This document shows, piece by piece, positions 25,532 through 35,089 of a stretch of 64,000 nt of DNA. Under the pieces are notes generated by a model. It ran no database searches, was not told the origin of the DNA, and saw only the letters and a program-made list of their open reading frames with translations. Source of the DNA: Tepidamorphus sp. (GTDB lineage: Bacteria > Pseudomonadota > Alphaproteobacteria > Rhizobiales > Tepidamorphaceae); NCBI GenBank assembly GCA_028280885.1, contig JANQKY010000023.1, positions 1-64,000 of the forward strand, read 5' to 3'. The translations under genes and the position numbers were made by a program. How positions within the stretch are numbered: the stretch's first letter is position 1; every line of letters begins with the position of its first letter.

Positions 25532-27447
25532 CAGGCTGGAAGCCCGCGACCGGATCCGCGTCCAGCACCACGACCGGCACCTCTGCCCGGATGGCCGGCG
25601 GGGCCCGCGTTTTCCTCGAACAGTTCGGCGAGTTTCTCGGTCATCGCGCCGCCCAGTTCCTCCGCATCGACGATGGTGACGGCGCGGCGATAATAGCGGG
25701 TGACGTCGTGGCCGATACCGATCGCGATCAGCTCGACCGGCGAGCGGGTCTCGATGTCGTCGATGACCTGGCGCAGATGCCGCTCCAGATAGCTGCCGGG
25801 ATTGACCGACAGGGTGGAATCGTCGACCGGGGCGCCATCGGAGATCATCATCAGGATGCGCCGCTGCTCGGGCCGGGCCAGCAGCCGGTCATGCGCCCAG
25901 GCGAGCGCCTCGCCGTCGATATTCTCCTTGAGCAGCCCCTCGCGCATCATCAGGCCGAGATTGCGCCGGGCGCGGCGCCAGGGCATGTCGGCTGGCTTGT
26001 AGATGATGTGGCGCAGATCGTTGAGCCGGCCCGGATTGAGCGGCTTGCCGGCGGCAAGCCAGGCCTCGCGGCTCTGCCCGCCCTTCCAGGCCCGCGTGGT
26101 GAAGCCGAGGATTTCGACCTTGACGCCGCAGCGTTCCAGCGTGCGGGCGAGGATATCGGCGCAGGTTGCCGCCACCGTGATCGGCCGGCCGCGCATCGAG
26201 CCGGAATTGTCGAGCAAGAGGGTCACGACCGTGTCGCGGAAATCGGTGTCGCGCTCCATCTTGAAGGAGAGCGGGTGCATCGGGTCGATCACGACGCGGG
26301 GCAGGCGGGCGGCGTCGAGCGCGCCTTCCTCCAGATCGAAGTCCCAGGCGCGGTTCTGCTGCGCCATCAGGCGGCGCTGCAGGCGGTTGGCGAGCCGGGT
26401 GACGACGCCCTGCAGGTGATGCAGCTGTTTGTCGAGGAAGCCGCGCAACCGGTCGAGCTCGTCGGTGTCGCAAAGCTCCTCGGCCGTCACCGTCTCGTCG
26501 TTGCGGCTGGTGAAGATCCGGTAGGTCTGGCCGCCCTGGCTGTTGGAAAACGGGAAGTTCGGCTGCCAGGGCTCGCTGGAATCCGCCGCGTCGGCGTCGT
26601 CGACCTCCTGCTCGATTTCCTCGGCCCGCGTCTCGGTTGCCTCGACGTCGCCGTCTTCCTGCTCGGAGCCGTCCTGGCTTTCCTCGGAGGCGGATTCGGA
26701 GGCGTCCTGCTGGCCCTCTTCGCCGGTCTCGCCTTCGGTGTCGGAGGTGTCGTCGCCCTCGGCGCTCTCGTCCTCGTCCTCCTGCTCGGCGCCCAATTCG
26801 TCGGCCATGTCGAAGGCGGCGATCATGTCGCGCACCAGCCGGGCATAGGCGTCCTGGTCGTCGACCAGTTCGCCCAGGCGGTCGAGCTCCCTGCCGGCCT
26901 TCTGCTCGATCCAGCCGCGCCACAACTCGACGGCCTTCTGGCCGCTGGGCGGCGGCGTGTGGCCGGTCAGCCGCTCGCGCGTCAGCATGGCGACGGCCTC
27001 CTCCAGCGGCGCATCAGCGCGGGATTCGGCGGCGGCAACGTTCATGCGCTGATAGCGCGCTTCCAGCATGGCATCGATATTGTCGCCGCAGCCGGACATG
27101 CGCACCGAGCCGATCGCCTCGCAGCGCGCCTGCTCGACGGCTTCGAACAGGGCGCGGGCGTTGCGGCCCTCGGGCAGGAGCTTGCGATGCACCTTCTGGT
27201 CGTGGCAGGCGAGCCTGAGCGCCATTGAATCGGCCAGGCCGCGGGTCACCGCCGCGTCGCCGCGCGTCATCTGGCGCGGCGGCTCGGGCAGGCGCACATT
27301 GGTGCCGGACGCGCCGGCCCGGTCGGAGGCGTAGGTCACCTCGATGTCGCCGCGACCGGCGATCGCCCGAACGGTGGTCGCGACCGAGCGCTTGAAGGCA
27401 TCGTTCTGCGCGGTGCGACCGCCCTGTCCGGGCTTCTTGTTGCTCAT
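25531..27447 (-). CDS. cobT: Cobaltochelatase subunit CobT
   Basis: CobT and CobS form the ATP-driven part of the aerobic cobaltochelatase that inserts cobalt into hydrogenobyrinic acid a,c-diamide (with CobN) in vitamin B12 synthesis. The protein is 638 residues. A CobT N-terminal domain is followed by a strongly acidic linker at about 220-290, and a C-terminal von Willebrand A domain with the MIDAS motif DNSGS at 413-417. This is the standard layout of the family. It follows cobS by 22 bp. CobN is not in the window. Confidence 0.95.
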   Translation of the reverse strand: MSNKKPGQGGRTAQNDAFKRSVATTVRAIAGRGDIEVTYASDRAGASGTNVRLPEPPRQMTRGDAAVTRGLADSMALRLACHDQKVHRKLLPEGRNARALFEAVEQARCEAIGSVRMSGCGDNIDAMLEARYQRMNVAAAESRADAPLEEAVAMLTRERLTGHTPPPSGQKAVELWRGWIEQKAGRELDRLGELVDDQDAYARLVRDMIAAFDMADELGAEQEDEDESAEGDDTSDTEGETGEEGQQDASESASEESQDGSEQEDGDVEATETRAEEIEQEVDDADAADSSEPWQPNFPFSNSQGGQTYRIFTSRNDETVTAEELCDTDELDRLRGFLDKQLHHLQGVVTRLANRLQRRLMAQQNRAWDFDLEEGALDAARLPRVVIDPMHPLSFKMERDTDFRDTVVTLLLDNSGSMRGRPITVAATCADILARTLERCGVKVEILGFTTRAWKGGQSREAWLAAGKPLNPGRLNDLRHIIYKPADMPWRRARRNLGLMMREGLLKENIDGEALAWAHDRLLARPEQRRILMMISDGAPVDDSTLSVNPGSYLERHLRQVIDDIETRSPVELIAIGIGHDVTRYYRRAVTIVDAEELGGAMTEKLAELFEENAGPAGHPGRGAGRGAGRGSGRGLPA

Positions 27448-27469
27448 ATCGAGGCTATCCGCCGGCGGG

Positions 27470-28465
27470 TCAGTTGAGCGCGACGTTGACGGTCGATTCC
27501 GGCAGTTCGGTGCCGAAGCAGCGCTGGTAGAACTCGGCCACGATGCCGCGCTCGGCCTCGTCGCACTTGTTCAGGAAGGTCATCCGGAAGGCCAGGCCGA
27601 CATCGCCGAAGATCTCGGCGTTCTCCGCCCAGGTCAGCACGGTGCGCGGGCTCATCACCGTCGACAGGTCGCCATGGACGAAGGCGTTGCGGGTCAGGTC
27701 CGCGACCCGGACCATGCGCGAGACGATGTCGCGGCCCTCGTCGGACTGGTAGTGCTTGGCCTTGGCCAGCACGATACCGACCTCGTCGTCATGGGGCAGG
27801 TAGTTGAGGGTGGCGACGATCGACCAGCGGTCCATCTGGCCCTGGTTGATCTGCTGGGTGCCGTGATAGAGGCCCGACGTGTCGCCCAGGCCGATCGTGT
27901 TGGTGGTCGCGAACAGGCGGAAGGCCGGGTTGGGGCGAATGACCTTGCGCTGATCGAGCAGGGTGAGCTTGCCGGAGACCTCGAGCACGCGCTGGATCAC
28001 GAACATCACGTCGGGCCGGCCGGCGTCGTATTCGTCGAAGACGAGCGCGGTGTTGGTCTTCAGCGCCCAGGGCAGGATGCCGTCCTGGAACTCGGTGACC
28101 TGCTTGCCCTCCTTCAGCACGATCGCGTCCTTGCCGACGAGATCGATGCGGCTGATGTGACTGTCGAGATTGACGCGGACGCAGGGCCAGTTGAGGCGCG
28201 AGGCGACCTGCTCGATATGGGTCGACTTGCCGGTGCCGTGATAGCCCTGAATGAGGACGCGGCGGTTGTGGGCGAAGCCGGCCAGGATCGCCAGCGTCGT
28301 TTCCTTGTTGAACTGGTAGTCCGGGTCGAGATCGGGCACATGCTCGTCCCGCTCGGAAAAGGCAGGAACCTCGAGATCGCTGTCGATACCGAATACCTGC
28401 CGGACCGAGACCTTCATGTCTGGCTGATCGGTGCGATCGCGCTGCTCTATGACGTCCGTACTCAT
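27470..28465 (-). CDS. cobS: Cobaltochelatase subunit CobS (AAA+ ATPase)
   Basis: The product is 331 residues and begins with a helical region containing [22 protein letters not shown], which is typical of CobS. The Walker A motif GYHGTGKST lies at 74-82, and [14 protein letters not shown] provides Walker B. It forms the hexameric AAA+ motor that works with CobT on the CobN chelatase. It is the first gene of the cobS-cobT-phytase-like operon and lies about 80 bp from the J-domain gene upstream. Confidence 0.95.
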   Translation of the reverse strand: MSTDVIEQRDRTDQPDMKVSVRQVFGIDSDLEVPAFSERDEHVPDLDPDYQFNKETTLAILAGFAHNRRVLIQGYHGTGKSTHIEQVASRLNWPCVRVNLDSHISRIDLVGKDAIVLKEGKQVTEFQDGILPWALKTNTALVFDEYDAGRPDVMFVIQRVLEVSGKLTLLDQRKVIRPNPAFRLFATTNTIGLGDTSGLYHGTQQINQGQMDRWSIVATLNYLPHDDEVGIVLAKAKHYQSDEGRDIVSRMVRVADLTRNAFVHGDLSTVMSPRTVLTWAENAEIFGDVGLAFRMTFLNKCDEAERGIVAEFYQRCFGTELPESTVNVALN

Positions 28466-28543
28466 GCTGCCTCCAGCTTACGGGAAACTCACGGTTTCCC
28501 GTCTAAATCGTGTTCAATGTCGATTGAAGCGCGCCGACAATAC

Positions 28544-29176
28544 TCAGCAACCGCGATAGAAGCCAGAGGCTTTCAACGTGTTGTAGGCTTCGATGATCGA
28601 CCGGAACCGGTCCTCCCGGCTGCGGTCGCCGCCATTGGCATCAGGGTGATGGCGCTTCACCAGTTCCTTGTAGCGTTGCTTGATTTCGGGGCCTGACGCG
28701 GTTTCGTCAAGGCCGAGCGTGTCGAGAGCGCGGCGTTCCAGCGTTCCGATCGCGCGTTTGCGCGGTTCGACCGGGGCATTTTCCGGCGAGCCGTTGCGCG
28801 CCTCGTTGAAGAAATCGAACGGATCGGAGAAGGCGTTGGCGCGGAACGGATCCGGCTTGGCGGATGCTGCATGGCTGGCATGCGCATTGACGCCCATCGA
28901 CCAGGTCGGCCGGTGGCCGGTGGCGCGCGAGGTCATCCACTCCTTCACCGCCTCGTCCGACATGCCGGAGAACCAGTTGTACGACTTGTTGTAGTCGCGC
29001 ACGTGGTCGATGCAGAAATTGTAGTACTGACCCTCGCGGTTTCGACCCTTCGGCGCGCGGTGCGACCCCGGCTTGCGGCATCCGGGCGCCTCGCAGGCCG
29101 GCACGCGCTCCTCCGCCGCCTGCTTGTCGTCGGGGCGGACGCGGATCTGATCAAACCATTTCGAGTCGAGCTTCAT
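28544..29176 (-). CDS. J-domain protein (DnaJ family)
   Basis: The start MKLDSKWFDQIRV is where the family normally begins; twelve extra residues upstream are unsupported. The protein is 210 residues. The N-terminal two thirds has a conserved cysteine pair region (CEAPGCRKPGSHRAPKGR) and YNFCIDHVRDYNKSYNWFSGM. The C-terminal J-domain has the essential HPD in KRHHPDANGG. J-domain proteins stimulate DnaK ATPase; the unusual order, with J-domain at the C-terminus, is characteristic of this alphaproteobacterial family. The Cys/His residues might bind metal. Confidence 0.88.
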   Translation of the reverse strand: MKLDSKWFDQIRVRPDDKQAAEERVPACEAPGCRKPGSHRAPKGRNREGQYYNFCIDHVRDYNKSYNWFSGMSDEAVKEWMTSRATGHRPTWSMGVNAHASHAASAKPDPFRANAFSDPFDFFNEARNGSPENAPVEPRKRAIGTLERRALDTLGLDETASGPEIKQRYKELVKRHHPDANGGDRSREDRFRSIIEAYNTLKASGFYRGC

Positions 29177-29338
29177 GGGGCGGATTATGGGTATCCGGTG
29201 TATCGCGCACAAGCGTCTGCGGACGATTGGATCAGCAGGCCGTCAATCCGTCGCCGAGTGTGGCGCGATGGTCATGCTGACCGGTATCAGGCCGGTTCGG
29301 GGCTTGACAGGACAGGTGCATCTGTCCACGTCAATTTC

Positions 29339-29623
29339 ATGACCGAGACAGCGCTTTCCACAACACAGAGGATCACCGATACGCTTCAGCGGACGTTTGC
29401 GCCGGAGGCTTTGGAGGTGATCGACGAATCCGAATTGCATCACGGCCATTCCGGCTGGCGGGAGGGCGGTGAGACCCATTTCCGGGTCAAGATCACGGCC
29501 GCGGCCTTCGCCGGCAGGAGCCGCGTCGACCGGCACCGGATGGTGAACACGGCGCTTGCCGACGAATTGGCCGGCGGTGTCCACGCGCTGGCGATCCGGG
29601 CGGCGGCGCCGGGCGAGGGCTAG
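29339..29623 (+). CDS. bolA: BolA family protein
   Basis: This 94-residue product has the BolA fold: an N-terminal helix (TQRITDTLQRTFAPEALEVIDES), HHGHSGWREGGETHFRVK with the histidines that coordinate iron-sulfur clusters in BolA-glutaredoxin partners, and RVDRHRMVNTAL. BolA proteins work with monothiol glutaredoxins in iron sensing, or act as stress morphogens. It is divergent from the J-domain gene and ends tail-to-tail with the SufR-like regulator, overlapping by 4 bp. The dithiol glutaredoxin at 37 kb is not a usual partner. Confidence 0.92.
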   Translation: MTETALSTTQRITDTLQRTFAPEALEVIDESELHHGHSGWREGGETHFRVKITAAAFAGRSRVDRHRMVNTALADELAGGVHALAIRAAAPGEG

Positions 29624-30255
29624 CCGCTCGGCTTGATCAGATACGCGCAGCGCCGCGCGCCGGCGAGCAGGTGTTCGGTGCGTTCGACGGTGCAGTCCGG
29701 CCCCAGCGCGCCCTGGAAGACCTCGAGTTCGGCGCGGCAGAAGCCCTGGCAGGCGCGCGCGGCGACGCAGATCGGGCAATGGTTCTCGATCAGCATGAAG
29801 CCGTCGCCATCCGCGGCCGGGCGCCACTCCGCCATATAGCCTTCAACATCACGCAGGCGCGCCAGGGTGGCGACCTTGTCGGCAAGCGTTTCGCAGCCTT
29901 CGAGTTCGGCGCGGTAGCGTCGTTCGGTCTCCGCCTCGCGGTGGGCGATCAGGGTGTCGAGCGCCACTTCGCCAAGCGTCTGACGAATGGATTCGATCAG
30001 GCTCACCGACAGGTCGGCATGGGTGTCGGGAAAACGCGACCAGGCCGCTTCGGTCAGGCGCCAGAGCCGCTTTGGCCGGCCGATGCCGCCGGTCTCGTCA
30101 TGGTAATCGACCAGTCCATCGGCATGAAGCCTGTTCAGCCGCTCGCGCACGGCCTGCGGCGATATCGTCAGACGCGCGGCGAGATCGTTCGCATGGCTTG
30201 CGCCGTGCATTTTCAACTGGAACAGGAGAGCGTCCTGATCGGCGTGCATGTCCAT
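29620..30255 (-). CDS. SufR-like winged-helix regulator with four-cysteine motif
   Basis: The 211-residue protein has an N-terminal winged helix (LAARLTISPQAVRERLNRLH, then GIGRPKRLWRLT). The C-terminal half carries cysteines 160, 173, 188 and 203. Their spacing, C-X12-C-X14-C-X14-C, closely matches the SufR motif that binds a 4Fe-4S cluster; C163 and C169 are extra. SufR represses suf operons when the cluster is present, but no suf gene is nearby. The neighbour is an MFS transporter transcribed divergently, and two inverted repeats lie between them. The likely role is iron-sulfur or redox control of the transporter, an inference from the motif and position. Confidence 0.78.
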   Translation of the reverse strand: MDMHADQDALLFQLKMHGASHANDLAARLTISPQAVRERLNRLHADGLVDYHDETGGIGRPKRLWRLTEAAWSRFPDTHADLSVSLIESIRQTLGEVALDTLIAHREAETERRYRAELEGCETLADKVATLARLRDVEGYMAEWRPAADGDGFMLIENHCPICVAARACQGFCRAELEVFQGALGPDCTVERTEHLLAGARRCAYLIKPSG

Positions 30256-30302
30256 GGGCGTGGTCGCTATGCGATACCCTTTACCGCGCCAAGAGATAAT
30301 TC

Positions 30303-30339
30303 GACAAGTTGATGCTTGTCAAAAACCGCACCGCGGTTT
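30303..30339. promoter_or_regulatory. Two perfect inverted repeats, probable operators of the SufR-like regulator
   Basis: GACAAG-N6-CTTGTC (30303-30320) and AAACCGC-ACC-GCGGTTT (30323-30339) stand side by side in the 128 bp between the divergent regulator and transporter genes. Both are exact palindromes with different arms, so they may be two sites for one regulator or sites for two. Confidence 0.55.
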
Positions 30340-30383
30340 AACAAGCTATGTATTGCTAAATAGGTCGAGGATACGAAACCGCA

Positions 30384-31781
30384 ATGGCTGAGCGCGAGGA
30401 GAGCTTTGCCGAGATCGCGATCCAGGGCGGCATCGGCCGTATCGCGATCCTGGTGCTGGGCGTCTGGCTGCATGCCTCCGATTCGCTGCTGGCGGCGACC
30501 GTCATGCCGAGCGCGGTCAAGGATATCGGCGGGCTCGGACTGATCTACTGGACGATTGCGCTCTATCAGCTCGGATCGATCGTCGCGGGCTTCGCGACCG
30601 GGCTGTTCGTCGTGCGCTACGGCCTGAAGACGGCGATGACGTCGGCCTCGCTCGCCTATGCGGCCGGCTGCGCTTTAAGCGCGATTGCCCCGGATATGGG
30701 AACGATGCTGATCGGCCGGCTGCTGCAGGGGCTCGGCGGCGGCTGGATGGTGGCGCTGTGCCATGTCGGCATGGCGCAGATGTTCCCGGAGCGGCACTGG
30801 CCGAAGCTCTTGGCGCTGATCTCGGGCACCTGGGGCGTCTCGGCGCTGGTCGGGCCGATGATCGGCGGCGCCTTCGCGACGATCGGCCTGTGGCGCGGCG
30901 CCTTCGTCGCCTTCGGCGTGCAGGCGGTGCTGTTCGCCCTCCTGTGTCTTGTCCTGCTGACCAACGATCGCACCGGCACGCACGTCAGCACCGCGATCCC
31001 GTGGCGGCGCATCGGGCTGGTCAGCGCCGGCATACTGCTGGTGCTGGTCGCCGGTATCCATCCGATGCCGCTTGTCGCGGTCGTGCTGGTCGGCGCCGGG
31101 TTTGCCCTGTTGGCGGCCGTCCTGTGGATCGACGGGCGCAGCCCGGACCGGCTGCTGCCCGTCCGGCCGCTCGCCTGGCGGTCGGGCTGGGGGCCGGGCT
31201 TCCTGATGGTGCTCATCCTGTCGACGGCGACCGTGTCGTTTACCGTCTACGGCCCCTTGCTGATGGAGGCGCTCTACGGCCTGACCCCGTTTCAGGCCGG
31301 GTTGATGATCGCGGTTGAATCGATCTCCTGGACGCTTGCGGCGATCGTCTTCGTCAATGCCGGCCCGCGGCTCGAACCGTGGCTGATCCGGATCGGATCG
31401 CTGGCGATATTCGGCGGCATCGTCGGTTTCGCCATCGTCATGCCGAGCGGACCGGCGAGGGATCTCATTCCGTGGGCGGTGCTGCAGGGGGCGGGGTTCG
31501 GCATGGCCTGGGCCTTCATCGTCCGGCGCATCGTCACCTCGGTCGCCGACGCCGACCGGGAGCGGGCCGCGTCGGCTGCGCCGACTTTGCAGATGGTCGG
31601 CTACGCGGTCGGCGCGGCGCTGTCGGGCATCGTCGCCAATGCGGTTGGCCTCGGCGCCGGGCTGACGCCGGACGCGCTCGATCGCGCCGCACTCTGGATC
31701 TTCGCGGCCTTTCTGCCGCTTGCCGCCTTGGGGTGCCTTGCGGCCTGGAAGCTGGCGGCGACGCGGGTCGCGGCGTCTTGA
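30384..31781 (+). CDS. MFS transporter, DHA2-like, 465 aa
   Basis: The product has about 14 hydrophobic segments and a start region typical of drug-proton antiporters: GVWLHASDSLLAATVMPSAVKDIGG (N-terminal helix), then GRLLQGLGGGWMVALCHVGMAQMF for motif C/A. The substrate is unknown. It is divergent from the SufR-like gene. Its stop codon lies one base before the 61 bp inverted-repeat segment, so the repeat may act in the 3' untranslated region. Confidence 0.87.
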   Translation: MAEREESFAEIAIQGGIGRIAILVLGVWLHASDSLLAATVMPSAVKDIGGLGLIYWTIALYQLGSIVAGFATGLFVVRYGLKTAMTSASLAYAAGCALSAIAPDMGTMLIGRLLQGLGGGWMVALCHVGMAQMFPERHWPKLLALISGTWGVSALVGPMIGGAFATIGLWRGAFVAFGVQAVLFALLCLVLLTNDRTGTHVSTAIPWRRIGLVSAGILLVLVAGIHPMPLVAVVLVGAGFALLAAVLWIDGRSPDRLLPVRPLAWRSGWGPGFLMVLILSTATVSFTVYGPLLMEALYGLTPFQAGLMIAVESISWTLAAIVFVNAGPRLEPWLIRIGSLAIFGGIVGFAIVMPSGPARDLIPWAVLQGAGFGMAWAFIVRRIVTSVADADRERAASAAPTLQMVGYAVGAALSGIVANAVGLGAGLTPDALDRAALWIFAAFLPLAALGCLAAWKLAATRVAAS

Positions 31782-31782
31782 T

Positions 31783-31900
31783 ATCGCCCGCCATTCCCCC
31801 TCCGTGTCATTGCCGGGCTTGTCCCGGCAATCCATGAACACCTCCGCCAGCGACTGTGTTCATGGATGCCCGGAACAAGTCCGGGCATGACATCCGAGGG
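31783..31900. repeat. Second copy of the 61 bp repeat and adjoining palindromes
   Basis: 31783-31843 is the perfect inverted copy of 20960-21020. It continues into CACTGTGTTCATG-type sequence, then GCCCGGAACAAGTCCGGGC, a near-perfect palindrome. The pair CATGAACAC and GTGTTCATG encloses about 15 bp. Confidence 0.85.
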
Positions 31901-32006
31901 AGTGGCCAAGCTGAGAGCAAAAAGCCCTCGCCGCTGAACCGAACAGGAGTAGAACAGCCCGGCAATAACCCCGGAGGGGGAACGGCAGGACACCGCCCTC
32001 TCAATC

Positions 32007-32140
32007 GTCATCCCGGAATTCGCTTAAGCGAATATCCCGGATCGGGGAACCGAGGCGGTTCGGGGGCCCACCGGTGCCGACACCGGCTCCCCGATCCCGG
32101 CTCGCGTTACCGTCTGGCCGGGATGACAAGGGAAACGGGA
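32007..32140. repeat. Dispersed palindromic repeat pair
   Basis: CGTCATCCCGGAATTCGC and, 100 bp on, GGCCGGGATGACAAGG face each other as inverted ends, with GCTTAAGC inside the first. The same type of element stands at 20748-20877. Together with 31783-31900 this fills the gap between the MFS gene and ppk2. Confidence 0.7.
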
Positions 32141-32155
32141 AACCCGTGCGCAACC

Positions 32156-33094
32156 TCAGTATTTCTGCGGCACGTAGAGGTCGTCGTCCAGAACCTTGCG
32201 CTCGTAGTTGGGATTGAAGACCCGGTCGGGCAGGATCACCGGTTCGTGCGGCACCTCCTGATAGGGGACCTGGCCGAGCAGGTGGCTGATGCAGTTGAGC
32301 CGGGCGCGCTTCTTGTCGTCGCCCTCGACGATGTACCAGGGCGCCTCGGGGATGCTGGTGCGGTCGAACATCTCCTCCTTCACCTTGGTGTATTTCTCCC
32401 AGCGCACCCGCGACTGCAGGTCCATCGGGCTCAGCTTCCACTGCTTCATCGGGTCGTGAATGCGCATCAGGAAGCGCAACTGCTGTTCCTGGTCGGTGAT
32501 CGAGAACCAGTACTTGACGAGCTTGATGCCGGATCGGACCAGCATCCGCTCGAATTCCGGCACGTCGTGGAAGAAAGCCTGGACCTGGTCTTCGGTGGCG
32601 AAGTCCATCACCCGCTCGACGCCGGCGCGGTTGTACCAGGAGCGGTCGAACAGCACCATTTCGCCGCCGGCCGGCAGATGCGGCACGTAGCGCTGGAAAT
32701 ACCACTGCGTCTTTTCCCGGTCGCTCGGCGCGGGCAGGGCGACGACCCGGCAGATGCGCGGGTTGAGCCGCTGGGTGATGCGCTTTATGACGCCGCCCTT
32801 GCCGGCCGCGTCGCGCCCCTCGAACAGCACCACCAGCTTGTAGCCGGTGTGCTGCACCCAGTCCTGCAGCTTGACGAGCTCGGCCTGGAGGCGGAACAGC
32901 TCGCGAAAATAGGTGCGGCGGTCGACTTCCGACTTGTGTTTCAATTCGGTGATCTGGGCGATCTCGCGGTCGAGACGGCCGTCGTCGATCTCCAGTTCCA
33001 GCTCTTCGTCGAAACTGTCCTGGATCTCCGCATCGACCCAGCTCTGCGGGTCTCCGGATTGCTGGTCTTTAGGGTCGGAGTCGCTGGTGGTCAT
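32156..33094 (-). CDS. ppk2: Polyphosphate kinase 2 (PPK2 class I)
   Basis: The 312-residue cytosolic enzyme has Walker A GRDAAGKGG at 93-101 and DRSWYNRAGVE at 150-160, both diagnostic of PPK2. PPK2 uses polyphosphate to phosphorylate nucleoside diphosphates, mainly GDP or ADP. A helical N-terminal extension of about 70 residues (acidic at 20-45) precedes the domain. It is separated from the MFS gene by palindromic repeats and from the peroxiredoxin gene by about 135 bp. Confidence 0.95.
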   Translation of the reverse strand: MTTSDSDPKDQQSGDPQSWVDAEIQDSFDEELELEIDDGRLDREIAQITELKHKSEVDRRTYFRELFRLQAELVKLQDWVQHTGYKLVVLFEGRDAAGKGGVIKRITQRLNPRICRVVALPAPSDREKTQWYFQRYVPHLPAGGEMVLFDRSWYNRAGVERVMDFATEDQVQAFFHDVPEFERMLVRSGIKLVKYWFSITDQEQQLRFLMRIHDPMKQWKLSPMDLQSRVRWEKYTKVKEEMFDRTSIPEAPWYIVEGDDKKRARLNCISHLLGQVPYQEVPHEPVILPDRVFNPNYERKVLDDDLYVPQKY

Positions 33095-33229
33095 CGGATG
33101 GTCCTGATCTGCCGAAAGGAATGCCGTGTAAAAAAGCGGCCCGGGACGGGCGTCCCGATACAGATCAGGGTGACGCTAACGGTCGTGTTTGACAACCATA
33201 TCAATGTCGATGACGGCGTATCGCGGCGG

Positions 33230-33892
33230 TCAGGCCGATGCCGATTGCAGGTCCTTCACGGCGGCCAGGATGTCGGCCGGTTCGTAGCGGGTGCGGTAGT
33301 CGGGATCGGCGCCGCCGAAGGCGATGACGCCGTCCGTGCCGATCACATAGGTGGCCGGAACCGGCAGTTCGCCGTCCTCGGTCTTGTTGTGCGCGGCAAG
33401 ATCGACCTCGACCATCGACAGGATCTCGTGGACACGCTCCGAGACGCGGTAGACCAGACCGTATTGCCGGGCAGTCGCATTGCCGAAATCGCTCAGGACG
33501 TGGAAATCCAACTCGTGGCCATCCGCGTCGTCGGGAACGGCGGGCGAGACGGCGACGAGGCTCGCGCCGAGCGCTTTCAGGTCTTCCAGGATCGCCTGAT
33601 AGGCGCGCAGCTGGATGTTGCAATAGGGGCACCAGCCGCCGCGATAGAAGGTCAGCACAACCGGCCCCTGCGCCAGCAGCGGCGATAGCGCGACCGCGTT
33701 GCCCTTCGCATCGGGCAGTTCGAAACCCGGCGCCGCTGCGCCCGGCTTCAGGCTCGTCTCGTCGACGCCTTGGGCGATCGCCTGATCGATCTGGCCCTTG
33801 AACAGGTCCTGCGAATGCGCGCCGAGCCGGTCCAGCAGCACGCCTGTGAAGGCATCGAGCTCGGTCTTCAGCGGTCCGGTTTCGTCGGCCAT
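33230..33892 (-). CDS. Peroxiredoxin-like thiol antioxidant (AhpC/TSA family)
   Basis: The start was set at MADETGPL with GGGGAG upstream, giving 220 residues. A helical N-terminal part of about 45 residues precedes the thioredoxin fold (APGFELPDAKGNAV). The catalytic site is YRGGWCPYCNIQL, a CXXC in place of the usual peroxidatic threonine-cysteine motif; this pattern is common in the 'peroxiredoxin-like' group and suggests thiol-disulfide or peroxide chemistry. It is divergent from ubiG, separated by about 240 bp that includes duplicated GTGTCTTTCGGT sequence. Confidence 0.87.
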   Translation of the reverse strand: MADETGPLKTELDAFTGVLLDRLGAHSQDLFKGQIDQAIAQGVDETSLKPGAAAPGFELPDAKGNAVALSPLLAQGPVVLTFYRGGWCPYCNIQLRAYQAILEDLKALGASLVAVSPAVPDDADGHELDFHVLSDFGNATARQYGLVYRVSERVHEILSMVEVDLAAHNKTEDGELPVPATYVIGTDGVIAFGGADPDYRTRYEPADILAAVKDLQSASA

Positions 33893-34131
33893 CGTGTCTC
33901 TCCCCTGCCAGGGCTGCGGCACGTCCGCGCAGCCGTGAGCCTTGTCTTCCTGCCTGAACAGTAGAGGGACATTGCGCGCGCGGCTTGACCCAGAGTGTCT
34001 TTCGGTTCCGTGTCTTTCGGTAATCTCAATCCGAAGGGCGATGAATTTCGTTTAGAATGGCGTTGCGAATAAGCGGGCGCATCGAACGATGCCCCCTCGA
34101 CAGCTCGGAACCCGCGCGATACCGGTAGGCC

Positions 34132-34887
34132 ATGAGTGATCTGAAAGACGCCCCGACGACGGTCGACAGCGACGAGGTCGCCCGGTTTTCGGCGCTTGCC
34201 GCCGAATGGTGGAACCCGGCCGGCAAGTTCGGCGTGTTGCACAAGTTCAATCCGGTCCGGCTCGACTATATCCGCGACCATGTCGCGGCCCATTACGGCC
34301 GCAATCCCGCCTCCGACAGGAGCCTCGCCGGCTTGCGGGTTCTCGATATCGGCTGCGGCGGCGGCCTGTTGTCGGAGCCGATGGCGCGTCTGGGGGCCGA
34401 GGTCGTCGGCGTCGATCCCTCGGAGAAGAATATCGGCACCGCCAGGGTCCATGCGGAGGGATCGGGCGTACCGGTCGACTATCGCTGCACGACGGCGGAG
34501 GCGCTGGCCGAGGCCGGCGAGCGCTTCGACGTGGTGCTCAACATGGAAGTGGTCGAGCATGTCGCCGACCTGCCGCTGTTCGTTTCAACCTGCGCGTCGA
34601 TGGTGAAGCCGGGCGGGCTGATGTTCGTTGCGACCATCAACCGGACGATGAAGTCGTTCGCGCTGGCCATCGTCGGCGCCGAATACGTGCTGCGCTGGCT
34701 GCCGCGCGGTACCCATCAGTGGGAGAAGTTCGTCACGCCGGCGGAGCTGGAAGGCTATGTGACCGACGGCGGCATGACGGTCACCGGACGCAGCGGCGTC
34801 TTCTACAACCCGCTCGCCGACGAATGGCGCCTGTCGCGCGACATGGACGTGAACTACATGATTCTGGCGGAGAAGGCGGGCGTTTAG
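34132..34887 (+). CDS. ubiG: Ubiquinone biosynthesis O-methyltransferase UbiG
   Basis: The 251-residue enzyme carries out both O-methylations of the ubiquinone ring, using S-adenosylmethionine. The SAM-binding motif LDIGCGGG lies at 71-78. The start [21 protein letters not shown] (18-38) is characteristic of UbiG. It ends with MILAEKAGV, as usual for alphaproteobacterial UbiG. In related genomes ubiG is often next to lysC; here lysC is 21 kb away, see findings. Confidence 0.95.
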   Translation: MSDLKDAPTTVDSDEVARFSALAAEWWNPAGKFGVLHKFNPVRLDYIRDHVAAHYGRNPASDRSLAGLRVLDIGCGGGLLSEPMARLGAEVVGVDPSEKNIGTARVHAEGSGVPVDYRCTTAEALAEAGERFDVVLNMEVVEHVADLPLFVSTCASMVKPGGLMFVATINRTMKSFALAIVGAEYVLRWLPRGTHQWEKFVTPAELEGYVTDGGMTVTGRSGVFYNPLADEWRLSRDMDVNYMILAEKAGV

Positions 34888-34959
34888 CCCTGCTACTCCG
34901 GTTGACTCTCGGCGACGTCGCTCTGACCGACTACACGAAGTAATTGGGGGGGGCTCCGA

Positions 34960-34983
34960 CCGAGGGGTGCGCCTTCCCCTCGG
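34960..34983 (+). terminator. Possible terminator downstream of ubiG
   Basis: CCGAGGGG and CCCCTCGG form a perfect 8 bp stem with an 8 nt loop, about 75 bp after the ubiG stop. No T-tract follows, so intrinsic termination is not certain. Confidence 0.4.
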
Positions 34984-35089
34984 ATGTCATCTTCGACTTG
35001 GTCGGGCAACGGCGGGGATGAGCGTTTGGACCACCACGTCTCCCGCGTCATCCCGGAGAACTGGCGCGACGCGCGGCCGTGCCACGCGC

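Noticed and set aside
25591..27228. Plus-strand frame of 545 codons opposite cobT
   Set aside because: CobT has a clear vWA domain and acidic linker; the opposite frame has no family marks.
31856..33688. Plus-strand frame of 610 codons over ppk2 and peroxiredoxin
   Set aside because: It runs through repeats and two supported minus-strand genes; composition-driven open frame.
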